NCBI GenBank assembly: GCA_965247915.1
Contig: OZ252048.1
Location: 3,286,001-3,350,000, forward strand
Direction of reading: 5' to 3'
DNA from: JAKZRT01 sp965247915
GTDB taxonomy: Bacteria; Pseudomonadota; Alphaproteobacteria; Rhodobacterales; Rhodobacteraceae
DNA: 64,000 bases
In this document: piece by piece, positions 53,717 to 63,777 of the stretch
Position numbering within the stretch: the stretch's first letter is position 1
How the letters are laid out: each line of letters opens with the position of its first letter
Position numbers and translations under genes: made by a program
Notes under the pieces: generated by a model
What the model was told of the DNA's origin: nothing
Databases searched by the model: none
The model's input: the letters and a program-made list of their open reading frames with translations, nothing else

Positions 53717-54109
53717 CTACGATACCGGTAACTGATCAGCAGTCAATCGTTCGAGTCTCGCAAGGTTGGATTCGGTGGCTGGTGGCCTGTCCATCGTCAA
53801 TGCAGTCAATATCTCCCCAACAACAGTCGAAAAATTGAAGCGGTGTCCGGAAATCCCGTCAGCGAACGCGACCGCAGCATGGCCAGAATGCCGGTCGACG
53901 ATGAAATGGGCATCGGGAGAATTCGTGTAAATGCAAATGTGTCCGCACACAACCGGACCAACGAACTCGGGAATACGCTCCGTCAAGAAAGCTCGGATTC
54001 GCGTTGAGTCTTCCGGGGTCAGTGTTCGTTGGATCGTTTCTCGGCGAGTCAGATGGTATGCCGCCACACTTCCCATCGCCCCGAGGCTCTCAACGGCCAC
54101 GTCACACAT
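53717..54109 (-). pseudogene. N-methyltryptophan/sarcosine oxidase-like gene with a large internal deletion
   Basis: The first 22 residues (VAVESLGAMGSVAAYHLTRR) are a FAD-binding start, with the second Gly of GxGxxG already changed. They join directly to the last about 100 residues (CIYTNSPDAHFIVDRHSGHA, GISGHRFNFSTVVGEIL). About 250 residues are missing, in frame. The fusion cannot bind FAD or substrate. Confidence 0.8.
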
Positions 54110-54227
54110 CTCGATCCCGCGATTCGCAGCACATAACTGCCAGAAGCCGAGGCTACCACGGAGTGCGAAGCTGTGCCAGCGGCCTCGGCCCCAGGTGCTG
54201 TCCTAATTAAAGGCCCGGTGGGCGGTG

Positions 54228-54685
54228 TCATGTGTGGACGTATATGGACGCCCGCCCGATTGAGGGAGCGCCGCGGATGAGCTCCATGTCATGGTCATCA
54301 AGCCAAGTGGCCAGATCACCGGCGATGTAGCTGGAGCCGTTGTCGGACAATAGCCGTGGCTTGTGAATGACCGTTGCCTGGTCGCAGCCTGATGCCCTGA
54401 ACGCCAGTTCCAGCGTGTCGGTGACATCCTCAGCCCTCATCGTGGTGCACAGCTTCCAGGCAATGATGTATCGGGAGAAGTCATCCAGCACGGTGGAGAG
54501 ATAGAACTAGCCCCAGCAGATGACCTTCAGATAGGTGAAGTCGGTCTGCCACAGCTGGTTCGGTGCCGTGGTCTTGTCCTTGAGCGCGTCGGCCGCCTTG
54601 ATCACCACAAACGCTGGGCTGGCGATCAGGTCGTGGGCCTTGAGCAGCCTATAAACTGAGGATTCCGATACAAAGTAAGCGGCAG
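54228..54685 (-). mobile_element. Degenerate IS3-family OrfB fragment
   Basis: Minus-strand residues RYIIAWKLCTTMRAEDVTD and KPRLLSDNGSSYIAGDLA resemble the IS3 element at 14119 at protein level but with many changes. A TAG interrupts the core just after WG near 54507, and both ends are absent. It truncates the oxidoreductase that follows. Confidence 0.85.
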
Positions 54686-55150
54686 CAAGCGCCGAACCTC
54701 TTCGGGGTCGATGAACTTGCCGTCGACGCCGTTACACCTCAGCCAGTTGGCCTTGTGCCGCGCCAACTCCATCTGGTGCCGGCTGTGGACAAGCGTTAGC
54801 CATCCGCGCTGGGACAGCATGATGTTGAAGTTGACCTCACGGGCCAGGCCCTCATAGAGGCGAAGCCCGAAGTCATAGATTGCAGCGCTTTCGGGATACA
54901 TGTAGTCGGAGCGCACATTGGTCGTATTGCGACCGGTATTACCGCCGCCGATCCAGCCCTTTTCAAGCACCGCGACATCGGTGATCCCGTGTTTGCGCGC
55001 GAGATAGTAAGCCGTGGCAAGCCCGTGTCCTCCGCCGCCAATGACGACGACTTCGTAGCGACGCTTGGGTTCGGCCGACCGCCAAGCCTCGGTCCAGCCC
55101 TGCTGTCCTGACAGCCCCTGCAATACAAGGCTTCTCAACGAGTATCTCAA
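54686..55150 (-). pseudogene. Sarcosine oxidase beta-subunit-like FAD protein, N-terminal part
   Basis: About 155 residues: a start SLRSLVLQGLSGQQGWTEAW, the dinucleotide-binding motif VVVIGGGGHGLATAYYLARK and EKGWIGGGNTGRNTTNVRSD, as in SoxB. The gene ends in the IS3 fragment near 54685 before the substrate domain. A heterotetrameric sarcosine or dimethylglycine oxidase was probably present; the other subunits are not in the window. Confidence 0.85.
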
Positions 55151-55215
55151 TATCCAAACCCTCGTGTGGGGCAGGAATTATCACTCCGGAGCATGACATT
55201 CGCGCGGCTCATGGC

Positions 55216-56181
55216 CTATGGATCTCGATCGGTGAGGATATCGGACACCAGCCGATCGAGGCTGATCCGTTCGTTCCAGCCCCAATCGTTTCTCGCTGTG
55301 AAATCATCGATCGTGTTGGGCCAGGAATCCGCGATCGCCTGCCGAAAATCGGGTTCGTATGTGCACGAAAACTCCGGCAAGTGCTTTCTTATCTCGGCTT
55401 CGAGTTGCGCCGCGCTGAAGGACAGAGCGCCGAGGTTGTAGCTGGTGCGTATGGTTATTTGTTCCGCCGGCGCCCGCGTGAGCTTGATAGTGGCATCGAC
55501 CGCGTCTGCCATCGCCATAAGAGGCATGACGGTATCGGCCCGAACGAAGCACTGATATGGTTTGCCCGCCATCGCGCTGAGAAGCATCTCCACAGTGTAA
55601 TCCGATGTGCCGCCACCAGAAAATTTCTTGACTGTTATGAGGCCCGGATAACGCAGACTCCTGACGTCAAGATTGTATTTACTAAAGTAGTAATGAGAAA
55701 GATTCTCCCCAGCGATTTTGGTGACGCCATACATTGAATCGGGTTCCAGAACCGTGTGTTGGGGCGTACGGTCGTGCGGCGTGTTGCGGCCAAACACAGC
55801 AATTGAACTGGGCCAAAACACCTGTGAAGGGCGATTCGCGACGGCAACATCCAGAACCGTCTTGTGCGAGCCGACATTGACCTTCCAGGCCAGGTCGGGA
55901 TCGGATTCAGCCTCACCCGAAAGCACTGATGCCAGATTGTAGATCGTCGTGACAGCGTACTTGGCGACCACGGCATGGACCTGTTCGGGAATTGTCGCGT
56001 CGAAGTATTCAACCGGGCCGGTATCGGCAATCGAGGCATCAGGCGGTGTCTTGCGACAGCCGGCAATCACCCGCTCGCCGCCGTGAATCAAACGCAGGGC
56101 GGCAACCAGTTCAGTACCGATTTGACCCGCGGCGCCAATTACAAGTGCTGTCCCCTGTTCGGATTGTCCGTCTTGAACCAC
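55216..56181 (-). CDS. L-threonine 3-dehydrogenase, epimerase-like (SDR) type
   Basis: 321 residues. The Rossmann motif VIGAAGQIGTELVAALR, the catalytic YxxxK in PDSMYGVTKIAGENLSHYY, VFWPSSIAVFGRNTP and VRSLRYPGLITVKKFSGGGT match the UDP-galactose epimerase-like threonine dehydrogenases. The late PDFRQAIADSWPNTIDDF is also typical. It oxidises L-threonine to 2-amino-3-oxobutyrate. Related SDRs with other substrates cannot be excluded. Confidence 0.85.
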   Translation of the reverse strand: MVQDGQSEQGTALVIGAAGQIGTELVAALRLIHGGERVIAGCRKTPPDASIADTGPVEYFDATIPEQVHAVVAKYAVTTIYNLASVLSGEAESDPDLAWKVNVGSHKTVLDVAVANRPSQVFWPSSIAVFGRNTPHDRTPQHTVLEPDSMYGVTKIAGENLSHYYFSKYNLDVRSLRYPGLITVKKFSGGGTSDYTVEMLLSAMAGKPYQCFVRADTVMPLMAMADAVDATIKLTRAPAEQITIRTSYNLGALSFSAAQLEAEIRKHLPEFSCTYEPDFRQAIADSWPNTIDDFTARNDWGWNERISLDRLVSDILTDRDP

Positions 56182-56336
56182 AATTACACTCCCTCGGACA
56201 GTCGAGCCGGGCCGGATTTCGCCGCGCCAGCCGATATCTTAGAAGATTATCCGTCATATCGGATCGATCTGTCCAGCCCCGACTCGTCGACGGCTGGGGT
56301 GGCGCAGCGCATAGGGGTGAGACGACCCCTTACCGT

Positions 56337-56382
56337 TTCTCCCCGTGCGGGAGATCAAGTTCTCCCCGTGCGGGAGATCAAG
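56337..56382. repeat. 23-bp tandem duplication holding a hairpin
   Basis: Copies at 56337-56359 and 56360-56382 are identical. Each contains CTCCCCGTGCGGGAG, which can form a CTCCC/GGGAG stem. As 23 is not a multiple of 3 it alters the frame of the integrase remnant. Confidence 0.92.
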
Positions 56383-57050
56383 CTTCTCAATCCCAACAAC
56401 GTCCGAAACCGGCTTCTTTCGGCTGAAGAGACAGCGCGACTGTTCGCAGCCGCGGATGCCTCCGGCGACTTTGTCCGACCCCTTTTTCACGTTCTGTTTC
56501 ATACCGGAATGAGGCTTGGCGAAGTGCTTGCACCTGAGTGGGCGGACATCGAGTTTGAGCATCAACGCATCGTCATCAGGCGATCGAAATCCGGCGGAGC
56601 CGGAAGGTGCCGTTACGACGAATACTTGCCGACGAGCTCATCCGGTGGAAGCCTCGCGTGCGCCGGAGCCGCTGGGTGTTCTCCGCCCGCTACGATGAGT
56701 CGAAGCCGATGCAGAGCATTCGCAAGGGCTGGCTACGTTTATGCGTCGCTGCAGCGGTTGACAATCTTCGCCCGCACGACCTGCGGCACAACTTCACGAG
56801 CGTTCTCCAAGCCCAAGGGGCGCGAGCAGCTTGTGGCGGATTTTGGCGAATGGAAGCGGCCAAGGGCTTCCGACGCCTCAAAGCGCACAAGCAGCTGCCG
56901 ATACTCAAAACTGCGCTGGCTGCCCATCGGGACAAACACGCGACCAAACAGAAACTTGCGGAGAACCGGCAAGCCCGTATAGCTTCATCAACCGGGAACG
57001 CTCATTCCGCCGAGTTCAAAAAAGCGCGGGACATCGCCGTCGATACCTGA
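56337..57050 (+). pseudogene. Tyrosine recombinase remnant, frameshifted
   Basis: The first frame has KLLNPNNVRNRLLSAEETAR and LFHTGMRLGEVLAPEWADIE with the first catalytic Arg. The second frame, after a shift near 56610, has NLRPHDLRHNFTSVLQAQGA with the HxxR motif. Downstream the His and Tyr motifs are not recognisable. The upstream DNA-binding domain is missing. A short tandem duplication begins the readable part. Confidence 0.8.
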
Positions 57051-57176
57051 TACCATCAGGCACAGTGGTGCCGAACTTTGAGACGGCTGCGATGTCGTCG
57101 TCCGACCAGTTCTTGACGCTGGTCTTCTTCTTGACGCTGGTCTTCGGGAGCCCCTCACAGATTAAGGACATTCGAG

Positions 57177-58733
57177 ATGACCCGAAAAGGCAATTCCGGA
57201 ACTTCGATCTTGCAACGCAGATTGCTCCAGGCTGCGGCCACTGCGGCAGTTGCATTCCTAGCTGCGACCGCATTGACCTTTCTCCCCGCCGGCGCGCAGG
57301 AGGCGAAGCGCGGTGGCACCGTCACGCTAGTCACACCTCAAGGTTTTCCGGGTTTGGATCCCGCGCTCACCTCACTCGGGAACGGCGACAATCTCCACTC
57401 TTTGCTGTGGAATGGCCTGACCCGATATGACGAGCAGAACAATGTCTTACCAGACCTCGCGGTCCGCTGGGACGTGATCGATACGCATACGATTGTATTT
57501 CACCTCCGCAAAGGGGTGATGTTTCACAATGGCCGGGAGGTGCTGGCCGCGGATGTGATCGCGTCGATCATGCGAGTGCTCGATCCAGAAACCGCCTCGC
57601 CTTACCGTGACTCGCTTAAATCGATCGCCACAATCGACCAGGTCGATGACGTCACGATCCAGATCAATCTCTCCAGCCCCGACGTCACCATTCCTGCCTC
57701 TCTCGCTCCTATCAAGATTCAACCGCCAGAGAACTTTGCCGATGCGAACCAGAATCCGATCGGGACAGGGCCGTTCAAGTTCGTGAAATATGTGTCGGGT
57801 GATCGTCTCACGCTCGCCCGTTTCGAAGACTACTGGGACCAACCCAAGCCCTATCCGGACGAGTTCATCCTTCAAATCGCAAAGGACCCTATTACCGCCT
57901 ATAACGCATTTAAATCGGGGCAGTTCGACCTCATTTGGCAGATGGACTTCTCGATAGTCGACGAAGTTAAAAACAACCCAGATATGACGCTGATCGTGCC
58001 GCAAGTGACGAGCACCAGCCTCATGTTCGGCGTTGACACCTCCCAGCCGCCGTTCGACAACAAAATTGCCCGCCAGGCGCTCATGTACGCGACCGACAAG
58101 CAGGCCATCATCGATGCCGCCTATTTTGGCATCGGATACCCGTCGCCTACCAACAGCAACTTGGTAGAAAACCACTGGGCGTACCATCCGAGTCTTCCGC
58201 CGCGCGAGTACGACATCGAGAAGGCCAGGGCCCTTTTCAGAGAAGCGGGTATCGAAGAGGGATACACCTTGACGTTCAACGGGTATGACCGTCAGGACGT
58301 TCGAACACAGGCTGAAATCTTGGAGCGGAGTTTGAACGAAGTCGGCATTAAGCTGGAAATCGTCATGTCGGATATCCCCGGCTGGCGAGCTGTATTCGAA
58401 AAGCCTTGGCCGAATACCGTGTCGTTCAAAGGCCAGGTCCGGGGATGGGACCCTTCGTTCCTGCTGGCAGGACTCCAATGTAACGACGAGCAGGCCCTCA
58501 TCTCGTACTGCAACGAAGAGGTCGACGCGCTGATGGAAAAGGGCAGGGCAACGTTCGATCAAGAAGAGCGCAAAGCGATCTACTACAAAATCCAGGAGAT
58601 TCTCTACGACGAGGTTCCATGGATCGTGAACATACATTACACGCCAGACCACGCGGCATTTAGCTACATTAAGGGATTCTATGTAGATGGCCGCGGGCAG
58701 TTGCACCTCGACGGGGTCTGGACCGAGAAGTAA
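57177..58733 (+). CDS. Peptide/dipeptide ABC transporter substrate-binding protein
   Basis: 518 residues, usual for family 5 binding proteins. The N-terminus RRLLQAAATAAVAFLAATA then GAQEAKRGG is a Sec signal. LVTPQGFPGLDPALTSLGN, HLRKGVMFHNGREVLAADVI and RVLDPETASPYRD are SBP_bac_5 motifs, with GTGPFKFVKYVSGDRLTLAR. It feeds DppB/DppC-type permeases, which lie on the opposite strand 3.5 kb away; the ATPases are not in the window. AAGGA precedes the ATG. Confidence 0.94.
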   Translation: MTRKGNSGTSILQRRLLQAAATAAVAFLAATALTFLPAGAQEAKRGGTVTLVTPQGFPGLDPALTSLGNGDNLHSLLWNGLTRYDEQNNVLPDLAVRWDVIDTHTIVFHLRKGVMFHNGREVLAADVIASIMRVLDPETASPYRDSLKSIATIDQVDDVTIQINLSSPDVTIPASLAPIKIQPPENFADANQNPIGTGPFKFVKYVSGDRLTLARFEDYWDQPKPYPDEFILQIAKDPITAYNAFKSGQFDLIWQMDFSIVDEVKNNPDMTLIVPQVTSTSLMFGVDTSQPPFDNKIARQALMYATDKQAIIDAAYFGIGYPSPTNSNLVENHWAYHPSLPPREYDIEKARALFREAGIEEGYTLTFNGYDRQDVRTQAEILERSLNEVGIKLEIVMSDIPGWRAVFEKPWPNTVSFKGQVRGWDPSFLLAGLQCNDEQALISYCNEEVDALMEKGRATFDQEERKAIYYKIQEILYDEVPWIVNIHYTPDHAAFSYIKGFYVDGRGQLHLDGVWTEK

Positions 58734-58912
58734 TCGCAATTATGAGCAGTTGTGAAGCCAATCGCCGATTTCATGGTGCCATGGATCGCCAGCCATTCGT
58801 CGACAGGAGCCGCGCGTTGAGCCTCAACCTGCAGGCAGAAGGGTTCTTCCGACCGGGTCTGATCGAAGACGTTGACAGCCTGCGTGCTGAGTAGGCTTAC
58901 GGCAGCAGCGCG

Positions 58913-59116
58913 ATGAAAACCAGGCCCGAGACGATCATAAACCAAGCGCAGGCCTCGAATGGGGTAGTCCTGTCTCCGGCGGCTGCCGAGGTCATCGCCG
59001 CCGAACTTGCCAGCTACCTAGCTCGTGCCGAGGCTTTCGCCGCACTGCTCCAGTTCGACGATGAGCCCTCTCATTTCTCTAAGGTCTTGGCGGCCAAACA
59101 AGACGAAGAAGCATGA
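58913..59116 (+). CDS. AtzG-like small subunit (DUF4089)
   Basis: 67 residues, helical: VVLSPAAAEVIAAELASYLA and RAEAFAALLQFDDEPSH. Such GatC-like small proteins precede amidases of the AtzE group and form a stabilising subunit with them. Here it overlaps the amidase start by 4 bp (ATGA), which supports the pairing. The 179 bp before it hold only a 37-codon ORF of no known family. Confidence 0.75.
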   Translation: MKTRPETIINQAQASNGVVLSPAAAEVIAAELASYLARAEAFAALLQFDDEPSHFSKVLAAKQDEEA

Positions 59117-60519
59117 GCCAGGAACTATCTAGCCTTAGTCTTGTCGAGACCGCCAAGGCCATTGCGACCAAGCAGCTTTCGGCGCTGGAGGTAACGCAAG
59201 CGTGCGTTGCCAGGGCCGAACGCCTACAAGACAAGCTGAACTGCTTTATCTCGCTTGACCGAGCCGGATCTGAGGATCAGGCACGGCGCGCAGACCGCCT
59301 TGCAGCCGAAGGCAAAGCCATGGGGCCTCTGCACGGGATTCCCGTGGCGCATAAGGACATGTTCTACCGCCGAGGGAGAGCGGTGACGTGCGGCTCCCGC
59401 CTCCGCCAGGGATTCCTTCCCGGGTTCACGGCAACCGCACTCGACCGCCTCGACTCCGCCGGCGCAATCGACTTGGGTGGGCTCAATATGTCGGAGTTCG
59501 CCTGCAACCCTTTCGGATTCAACGTCCTGGTCGGCCCCGCCAGAAATCCGTGGAACCCCGAGTACATCGCAGGCGGCTCCTCGTCGGGCTCGGCAGCGGC
59601 AGTTGCTGCCGGCATCGTCTTCGGGTCGCTTGGCTCTGACACCGGCGGGTCAGTAAGATTTCCGGCAGCGATATGTGGCGTTCCCGGACTAAAGCCGACC
59701 GACGGCCGCATCAGTCGTCACGGCATGATGAAACTCAGCTTCTCACTCGACAACGCGGGTGTCATCGCGCGCTCGGTGCAGGACCTTGCGCGACTCCTCA
59801 GAGCCGTAGCGGGCCACGACACGCTCGATCCGACCTCCGCAATGGCTCCAGTCTTCGACTATGAGACGACCCTCGATTCGCCGGTCGAGGGCCATCGGCT
59901 TGGAATTCCAAGGAACTATTTCAGAGAAGGCATCGCCGAGGATATCCGCCGGCGGATCGACGGGAGCCTTGAGGTCTTCCAGTCGATGGGTGTCGAACTG
60001 GTCGACGTCGACGTGCCCGATCCGTCGGCGATGGAGGCTCTCGCCACTACAATCATTCTGTCCGAGGCCGCAGCCATCCACGCGCAATGGCTGGCGCAGC
60101 GCGGCGACGACTACACGCCTGTGGTGCGCGAGCGCATCTCATTTGGCTTCAGCTTCACTGCAACCAAATACGTCGAGGCTCTGAGCCTGCGCGGGAGGAT
60201 ACTCGCCGAAACGTTGGCCACCGCGTTCGCCGGAGTAGATGCGCTGCACACTCCGATGACGCTTGCCGCTGTACCCAGGATCGCCGACATCGAGTCAAGC
60301 CTCAGGATCAAGTCCGACCTCTCCTTCGACATTGGTCACTGCACGCGGCCGATCAATTACCTCGGCCTGCCTGCACTCAGTGTTCCCTGCGGCGTCTCAG
60401 ACGACGGGCTGCCCGTAGCCTTCCAGCTCGTCGGGCGGCCGTTCGCCGAACATCTCCTTCTCAATCTCGGCCACGCGTACGAGAAAGAGGCCGGGCACAC
60501 GAAGCCGTTGCCGATTTGA
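59113..60519 (+). CDS. Amidase-signature hydrolase (AtzE/GatA-like)
   Basis: 468 residues. The catalytic Lys is in GIPVAHKDMFYRRGRAV, and the cis-Ser/Ser pair in YIAGGSSSGSAAAVAAGI with GSDTGGSVRFPAAICGVPGL. The end YLGLPALSVPCGVSDDGLPV is typical. It hydrolyses a carboxamide, and the AtzG-like partner suggests a biuret, carboxybiuret or related small amide, although GatA-like amidases vary widely. It sits in an operon with the MmgE/PrpD and D-aminoacylase genes. Confidence 0.9.
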   Translation: MSQELSSLSLVETAKAIATKQLSALEVTQACVARAERLQDKLNCFISLDRAGSEDQARRADRLAAEGKAMGPLHGIPVAHKDMFYRRGRAVTCGSRLRQGFLPGFTATALDRLDSAGAIDLGGLNMSEFACNPFGFNVLVGPARNPWNPEYIAGGSSSGSAAAVAAGIVFGSLGSDTGGSVRFPAAICGVPGLKPTDGRISRHGMMKLSFSLDNAGVIARSVQDLARLLRAVAGHDTLDPTSAMAPVFDYETTLDSPVEGHRLGIPRNYFREGIAEDIRRRIDGSLEVFQSMGVELVDVDVPDPSAMEALATTIILSEAAAIHAQWLAQRGDDYTPVVRERISFGFSFTATKYVEALSLRGRILAETLATAFAGVDALHTPMTLAAVPRIADIESSLRIKSDLSFDIGHCTRPINYLGLPALSVPCGVSDDGLPVAFQLVGRPFAEHLLLNLGHAYEKEAGHTKPLPI

Positions 60520-60630
60520 CTCCGTTGTCTGACACAGAAATACAGTGCCTTGCTCAGGGAACGGGATCTCGCCGCCTTTCACAAGGCACCGATACGGAAA
60601 CGCGAAACGTTGGCCAAGGCCGGCGCTAAG

Positions 60631-62049
60631 ATGGGGAAACACAAAGTGCAGGACGCATCGCGCATCGAAATCACCCGCTTGCTTGCAGAATTCGCCGCAG
60701 GGATCAACTTCGAGAACTTGCCCGAAGAGGTGCGCAAACGGTCCCGTTTGTTTGTACTCGATGGTATCAGCGTCATGTTGGCGGCCGTGGACTTCGCCAC
60801 GCGCGATGACGACCACTGCCTCAAGCACTACCTGGACGCTGCTGCACCGCCGGGCCCGGCCACGATTGTCGGCATGAAGCGCAAGACGACACCCATGATG
60901 GCGTCCTTTGCCAATGGCCTACTTTCCGAGGTGCTTGACTACCAGGACTCCAATCTTGCTGCCAAGCTACATCCGGGCACTGCTAACATACCGGCGACTC
61001 TCTCTGTCAGTGAAACGTCGGCGTGCAGCGGCCGCGAACTGCTCGCCGCTGTCGTCGCGGGCTACGAGGTTGCATGCCGCCTCGGTATGGCGACCCAGCC
61101 GGCACATTGGTATTCCGGGTTTCAGGCCACCGGCACCTACAATACATGCGGCGCCGCAGCGGCGGCCGGCCGGCTTTTGGGATTCGGCATTGAGGACATG
61201 GTGGCGGCGCTCAGCATCGCTGGCTTCGTCCTTCCGATAAGCAATGGCGACAATATTTTTAAGGGACACTCGGCGAAACCGATCCACGGCGGCCAGTCCG
61301 CCACGTCGGGGGTCTCCGCGGCGTACCTTGCCCATGCCGGATACCGCGCTGGACCACTTGAGGGCGAGGCGCCGCGCTATCATGCGCCCCTGCGTATCCT
61401 GGGTACTGACGACCCCAACCTTGAAGAGGCGGTTCGCGGAATCGGCACGATATGGCACTCGCTGGAAGTCGGCTTCAAGCCCTTTCCCGTTGGCCACCTC
61501 AACATCGGACCGGTTGAGATCTGCCTGCATCTGATGGCGGAACGGCCCATCGAAATCTCCCGCATCGAGTCCGTCGAGGTTCGCTCCTTTCACGATGCCT
61601 GGAAGTTCACCGGCCAGAAGTACACCTCGATTGAGAGCAACTACGTGGACTCCCAGTTATCCTTGCCGTTCACGGTAGCGGCGACCCTCATTGACGGGGA
61701 GATGACGCCGCGCCAACTCGCCCGCACACGACTCATAGACTCGGCGTTGCACGACCTAGCATCCCGAGTGACGGTTGTTCCGGTCGACGAGATGAGCCAG
61801 CTGTTTCCCCACGAATGGCCGGTGGAGGTCGAGATTCGGCTGAAGGACGGCGAAGTCCGCAAAAAGCGCATTGATCAGGTCATGTGGTCGCCCCGGCGCC
61901 CCCCTACCTGGGAGGCGGTGGCAGGAAAGTTCCTTTCGTCGGCCACGCCTGTGATCGGCGAGGAACGTGCGCTCAGGGCCATTGAGTTCGTCGCAGGCAT
62001 CGACGACAAGCCGTCGGTGGCCCCGCTACTGGACCTAGTGGCCGGATGA
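60631..62049 (+). CDS. MmgE/PrpD-family protein
   Basis: 472 residues from the ATG at 60631; the frame is open upstream to 60550, but without a good start. LFVLDGISVMLAAVDFATRD, SFANGLLSEVLDYQDSNLAA, HPGTANIPATLSVSE and GGQSATSGVSAAYLAHAGYR are motifs of the family, which includes 2-methylcitrate dehydratase and cis-aconitate decarboxylase. The reaction here is unknown; such genes often lie in amino-acid or hydantoin catabolic clusters. The stop overlaps an ATG of the next gene (ATGA). Confidence 0.88.
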   Translation: MGKHKVQDASRIEITRLLAEFAAGINFENLPEEVRKRSRLFVLDGISVMLAAVDFATRDDDHCLKHYLDAAAPPGPATIVGMKRKTTPMMASFANGLLSEVLDYQDSNLAAKLHPGTANIPATLSVSETSACSGRELLAAVVAGYEVACRLGMATQPAHWYSGFQATGTYNTCGAAAAAGRLLGFGIEDMVAALSIAGFVLPISNGDNIFKGHSAKPIHGGQSATSGVSAAYLAHAGYRAGPLEGEAPRYHAPLRILGTDDPNLEEAVRGIGTIWHSLEVGFKPFPVGHLNIGPVEICLHLMAERPIEISRIESVEVRSFHDAWKFTGQKYTSIESNYVDSQLSLPFTVAATLIDGEMTPRQLARTRLIDSALHDLASRVTVVPVDEMSQLFPHEWPVEVEIRLKDGEVRKKRIDQVMWSPRRPPTWEAVAGKFLSSATPVIGEERALRAIEFVAGIDDKPSVAPLLDLVAG

Positions 62050-62129
62050 GCGGAGCCTGCCACGTCGGTGTTTTTCCAACAGGCTGTATTTATTGCCGCA
62101 GGCAAAAGGCGCACCGGGACGCTGGGAAG

Positions 62130-63701
62130 ATGCAACTCGATCAGGTCATCCGCGACGGACTGGTGTTCGACGGGACAGGGGCAACGCCCATCAAGGCTGA
62201 CGTTGGTGTGGCGGCGGGGCGAATCGCTGAAATCGGCCGCATCAAGGATCGGGGCCGGGACGAGATAGATGCTGCGGGCCTTTCAGTCGCTCCCGGGTTC
62301 ATAGATATCCATAGCCATTCCGATTTCACGCTGCTTGTCGACCAGCGTGCGGTGAGCGCGATCCACCAGGGCGTAACAACCGAAGTGATCGGCAATTGCG
62401 GCCACGGATGTTTCCTGATCTCCGACCCGATTCTTGCCAGGCAGAGCATCTGCGGTGTCACCGACTCGACCGAGCTGACGTGGAGAGACGCGTCAGGCTA
62501 CTTCGAACAACTGGACGCCGCCCAGCCGGCGGTCAATGTGTGTTCCCTCGTTCCGAACGGTCGGCTTCGCCTCGCTACCGTCGGACTAGCAGATCGACCG
62601 GCGGCGCCAGAAGAGTTGCGCGATATGGTCTCACATCTGGAAGCCGCGCTCGAGCAAGGTGCATGGGGGCTGTCTACCGGCCTAGAGTACGCGATCGAAA
62701 TGGGCGCGACCGACGAGGAGATCACAGTCCTCTGCAAGTCCGTCGCGCGAGCAGGCGGCCTGTACGCCACCCACACCCGCCGGCGCGACAAAGGGGCAAG
62801 CGACGCCGTCGGCGAAGCAATCCGCACAGCCGCTCGTACCGGAGTCCGGCTGCAAGTGTCCCATCTGCTCCCGCGCAGCAGCGAAAGGAGGGCAGTGCAT
62901 CGCGATGGTGGAGAATGCCCGCGGAAACGGAATCGACGTTGCTCTCGACATGCATACTCGCCTGTTCGGGACACGTACCTGCACGCTGCGCTCCCTGCCT
63001 GGGCGAAAGAGGGTGGCTCAGAGAAGACTATCGGGCGGCTACGCGACCGCGAGATGCGAGCTGAAATGATGCGGCATGAAAGTATCCTCAGCGCAGGCGG
63101 CGACTGGCAGCGCATTCTCCTTCTGGATAATGACTCATGGCCACAGTGCTCGTGGCGCAGCGTCCATGACATCGCTGTCGAGCGGCAACAGTCGCCGTTG
63201 GACACCGTCTACGACTGTTGCTCGGGGCAGAGAAGTTCGCCGATCTCATAGTGATACTGCGCTGCTACACGGAAGAGCAGGCAACGCGACGTGTTCGCCC
63301 ATCCGCTCTGCATGCCGGGATCGGACGCAACCACCCTTGCCCCCGATGGCCCCCTTTCGAGATCCGTATTCCACGGCGCATACAGTTGGGCTGCCTGGTT
63401 CTACCGGTTCATGGTGCGGGAATGGAATATTCTCACGCCCGAAGATGCCATCCATCGTCTCACCGGGTTGCCGGCAAGGACGCTCGACATAAAAGGCCGG
63501 GGGATACTGCACACTGGGGCGCATGCGGATATCGTCATATGCGACGCGGACCGCTTCGCCGACGAGGGCGACGCTTATTCACCCAACCGGTTAGCGACCA
63601 GCGTCGCGCATGTGTTGGTCAACGGTGCCGTCACGCTCAGACACGGAAGGTTGACCGGAAAGCGCGCCGGCGTCGCGCTGTGTCGTCAGTCAATGGGTTG
63701 A
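62130..63701 (+). pseudogene. D-aminoacylase (N-acyl-D-amino-acid deacylase) with several frameshifts
   Basis: The start is ATG at 62130 or the overlapping ATG at 62046. The first frame has GLSVAPGFIDIHSHSDFTLL (metal HxH), GVTTEVIGNCGHGC and GAWGLSTGLEYA. Near 62880 the reading moves to another frame (VENARGNGIDVALDMHTRLF), then back near 62965 (TYLHAALPAWAKEGG). Near 63230 and 63290 it shifts again before GILHTGAHADIVICDADRFA to the stop at 63701. With at least four shifts it is not functional. The family removes acyl groups from D-amino acids. Confidence 0.88.
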
Positions 63702-63777
63702 GGCTGTTCGCGATGGAAATTCTCGTCGCCAAAAGCCCAACTGGTTTTCGTTCAGTACGTTTGCTAGAGAGCGATTG

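Noticed and set aside
57447..58739. 430-codon minus-strand frame over the peptide-binding protein
   Set aside because: Antisense shadow of a complete SBP_bac_5 gene.
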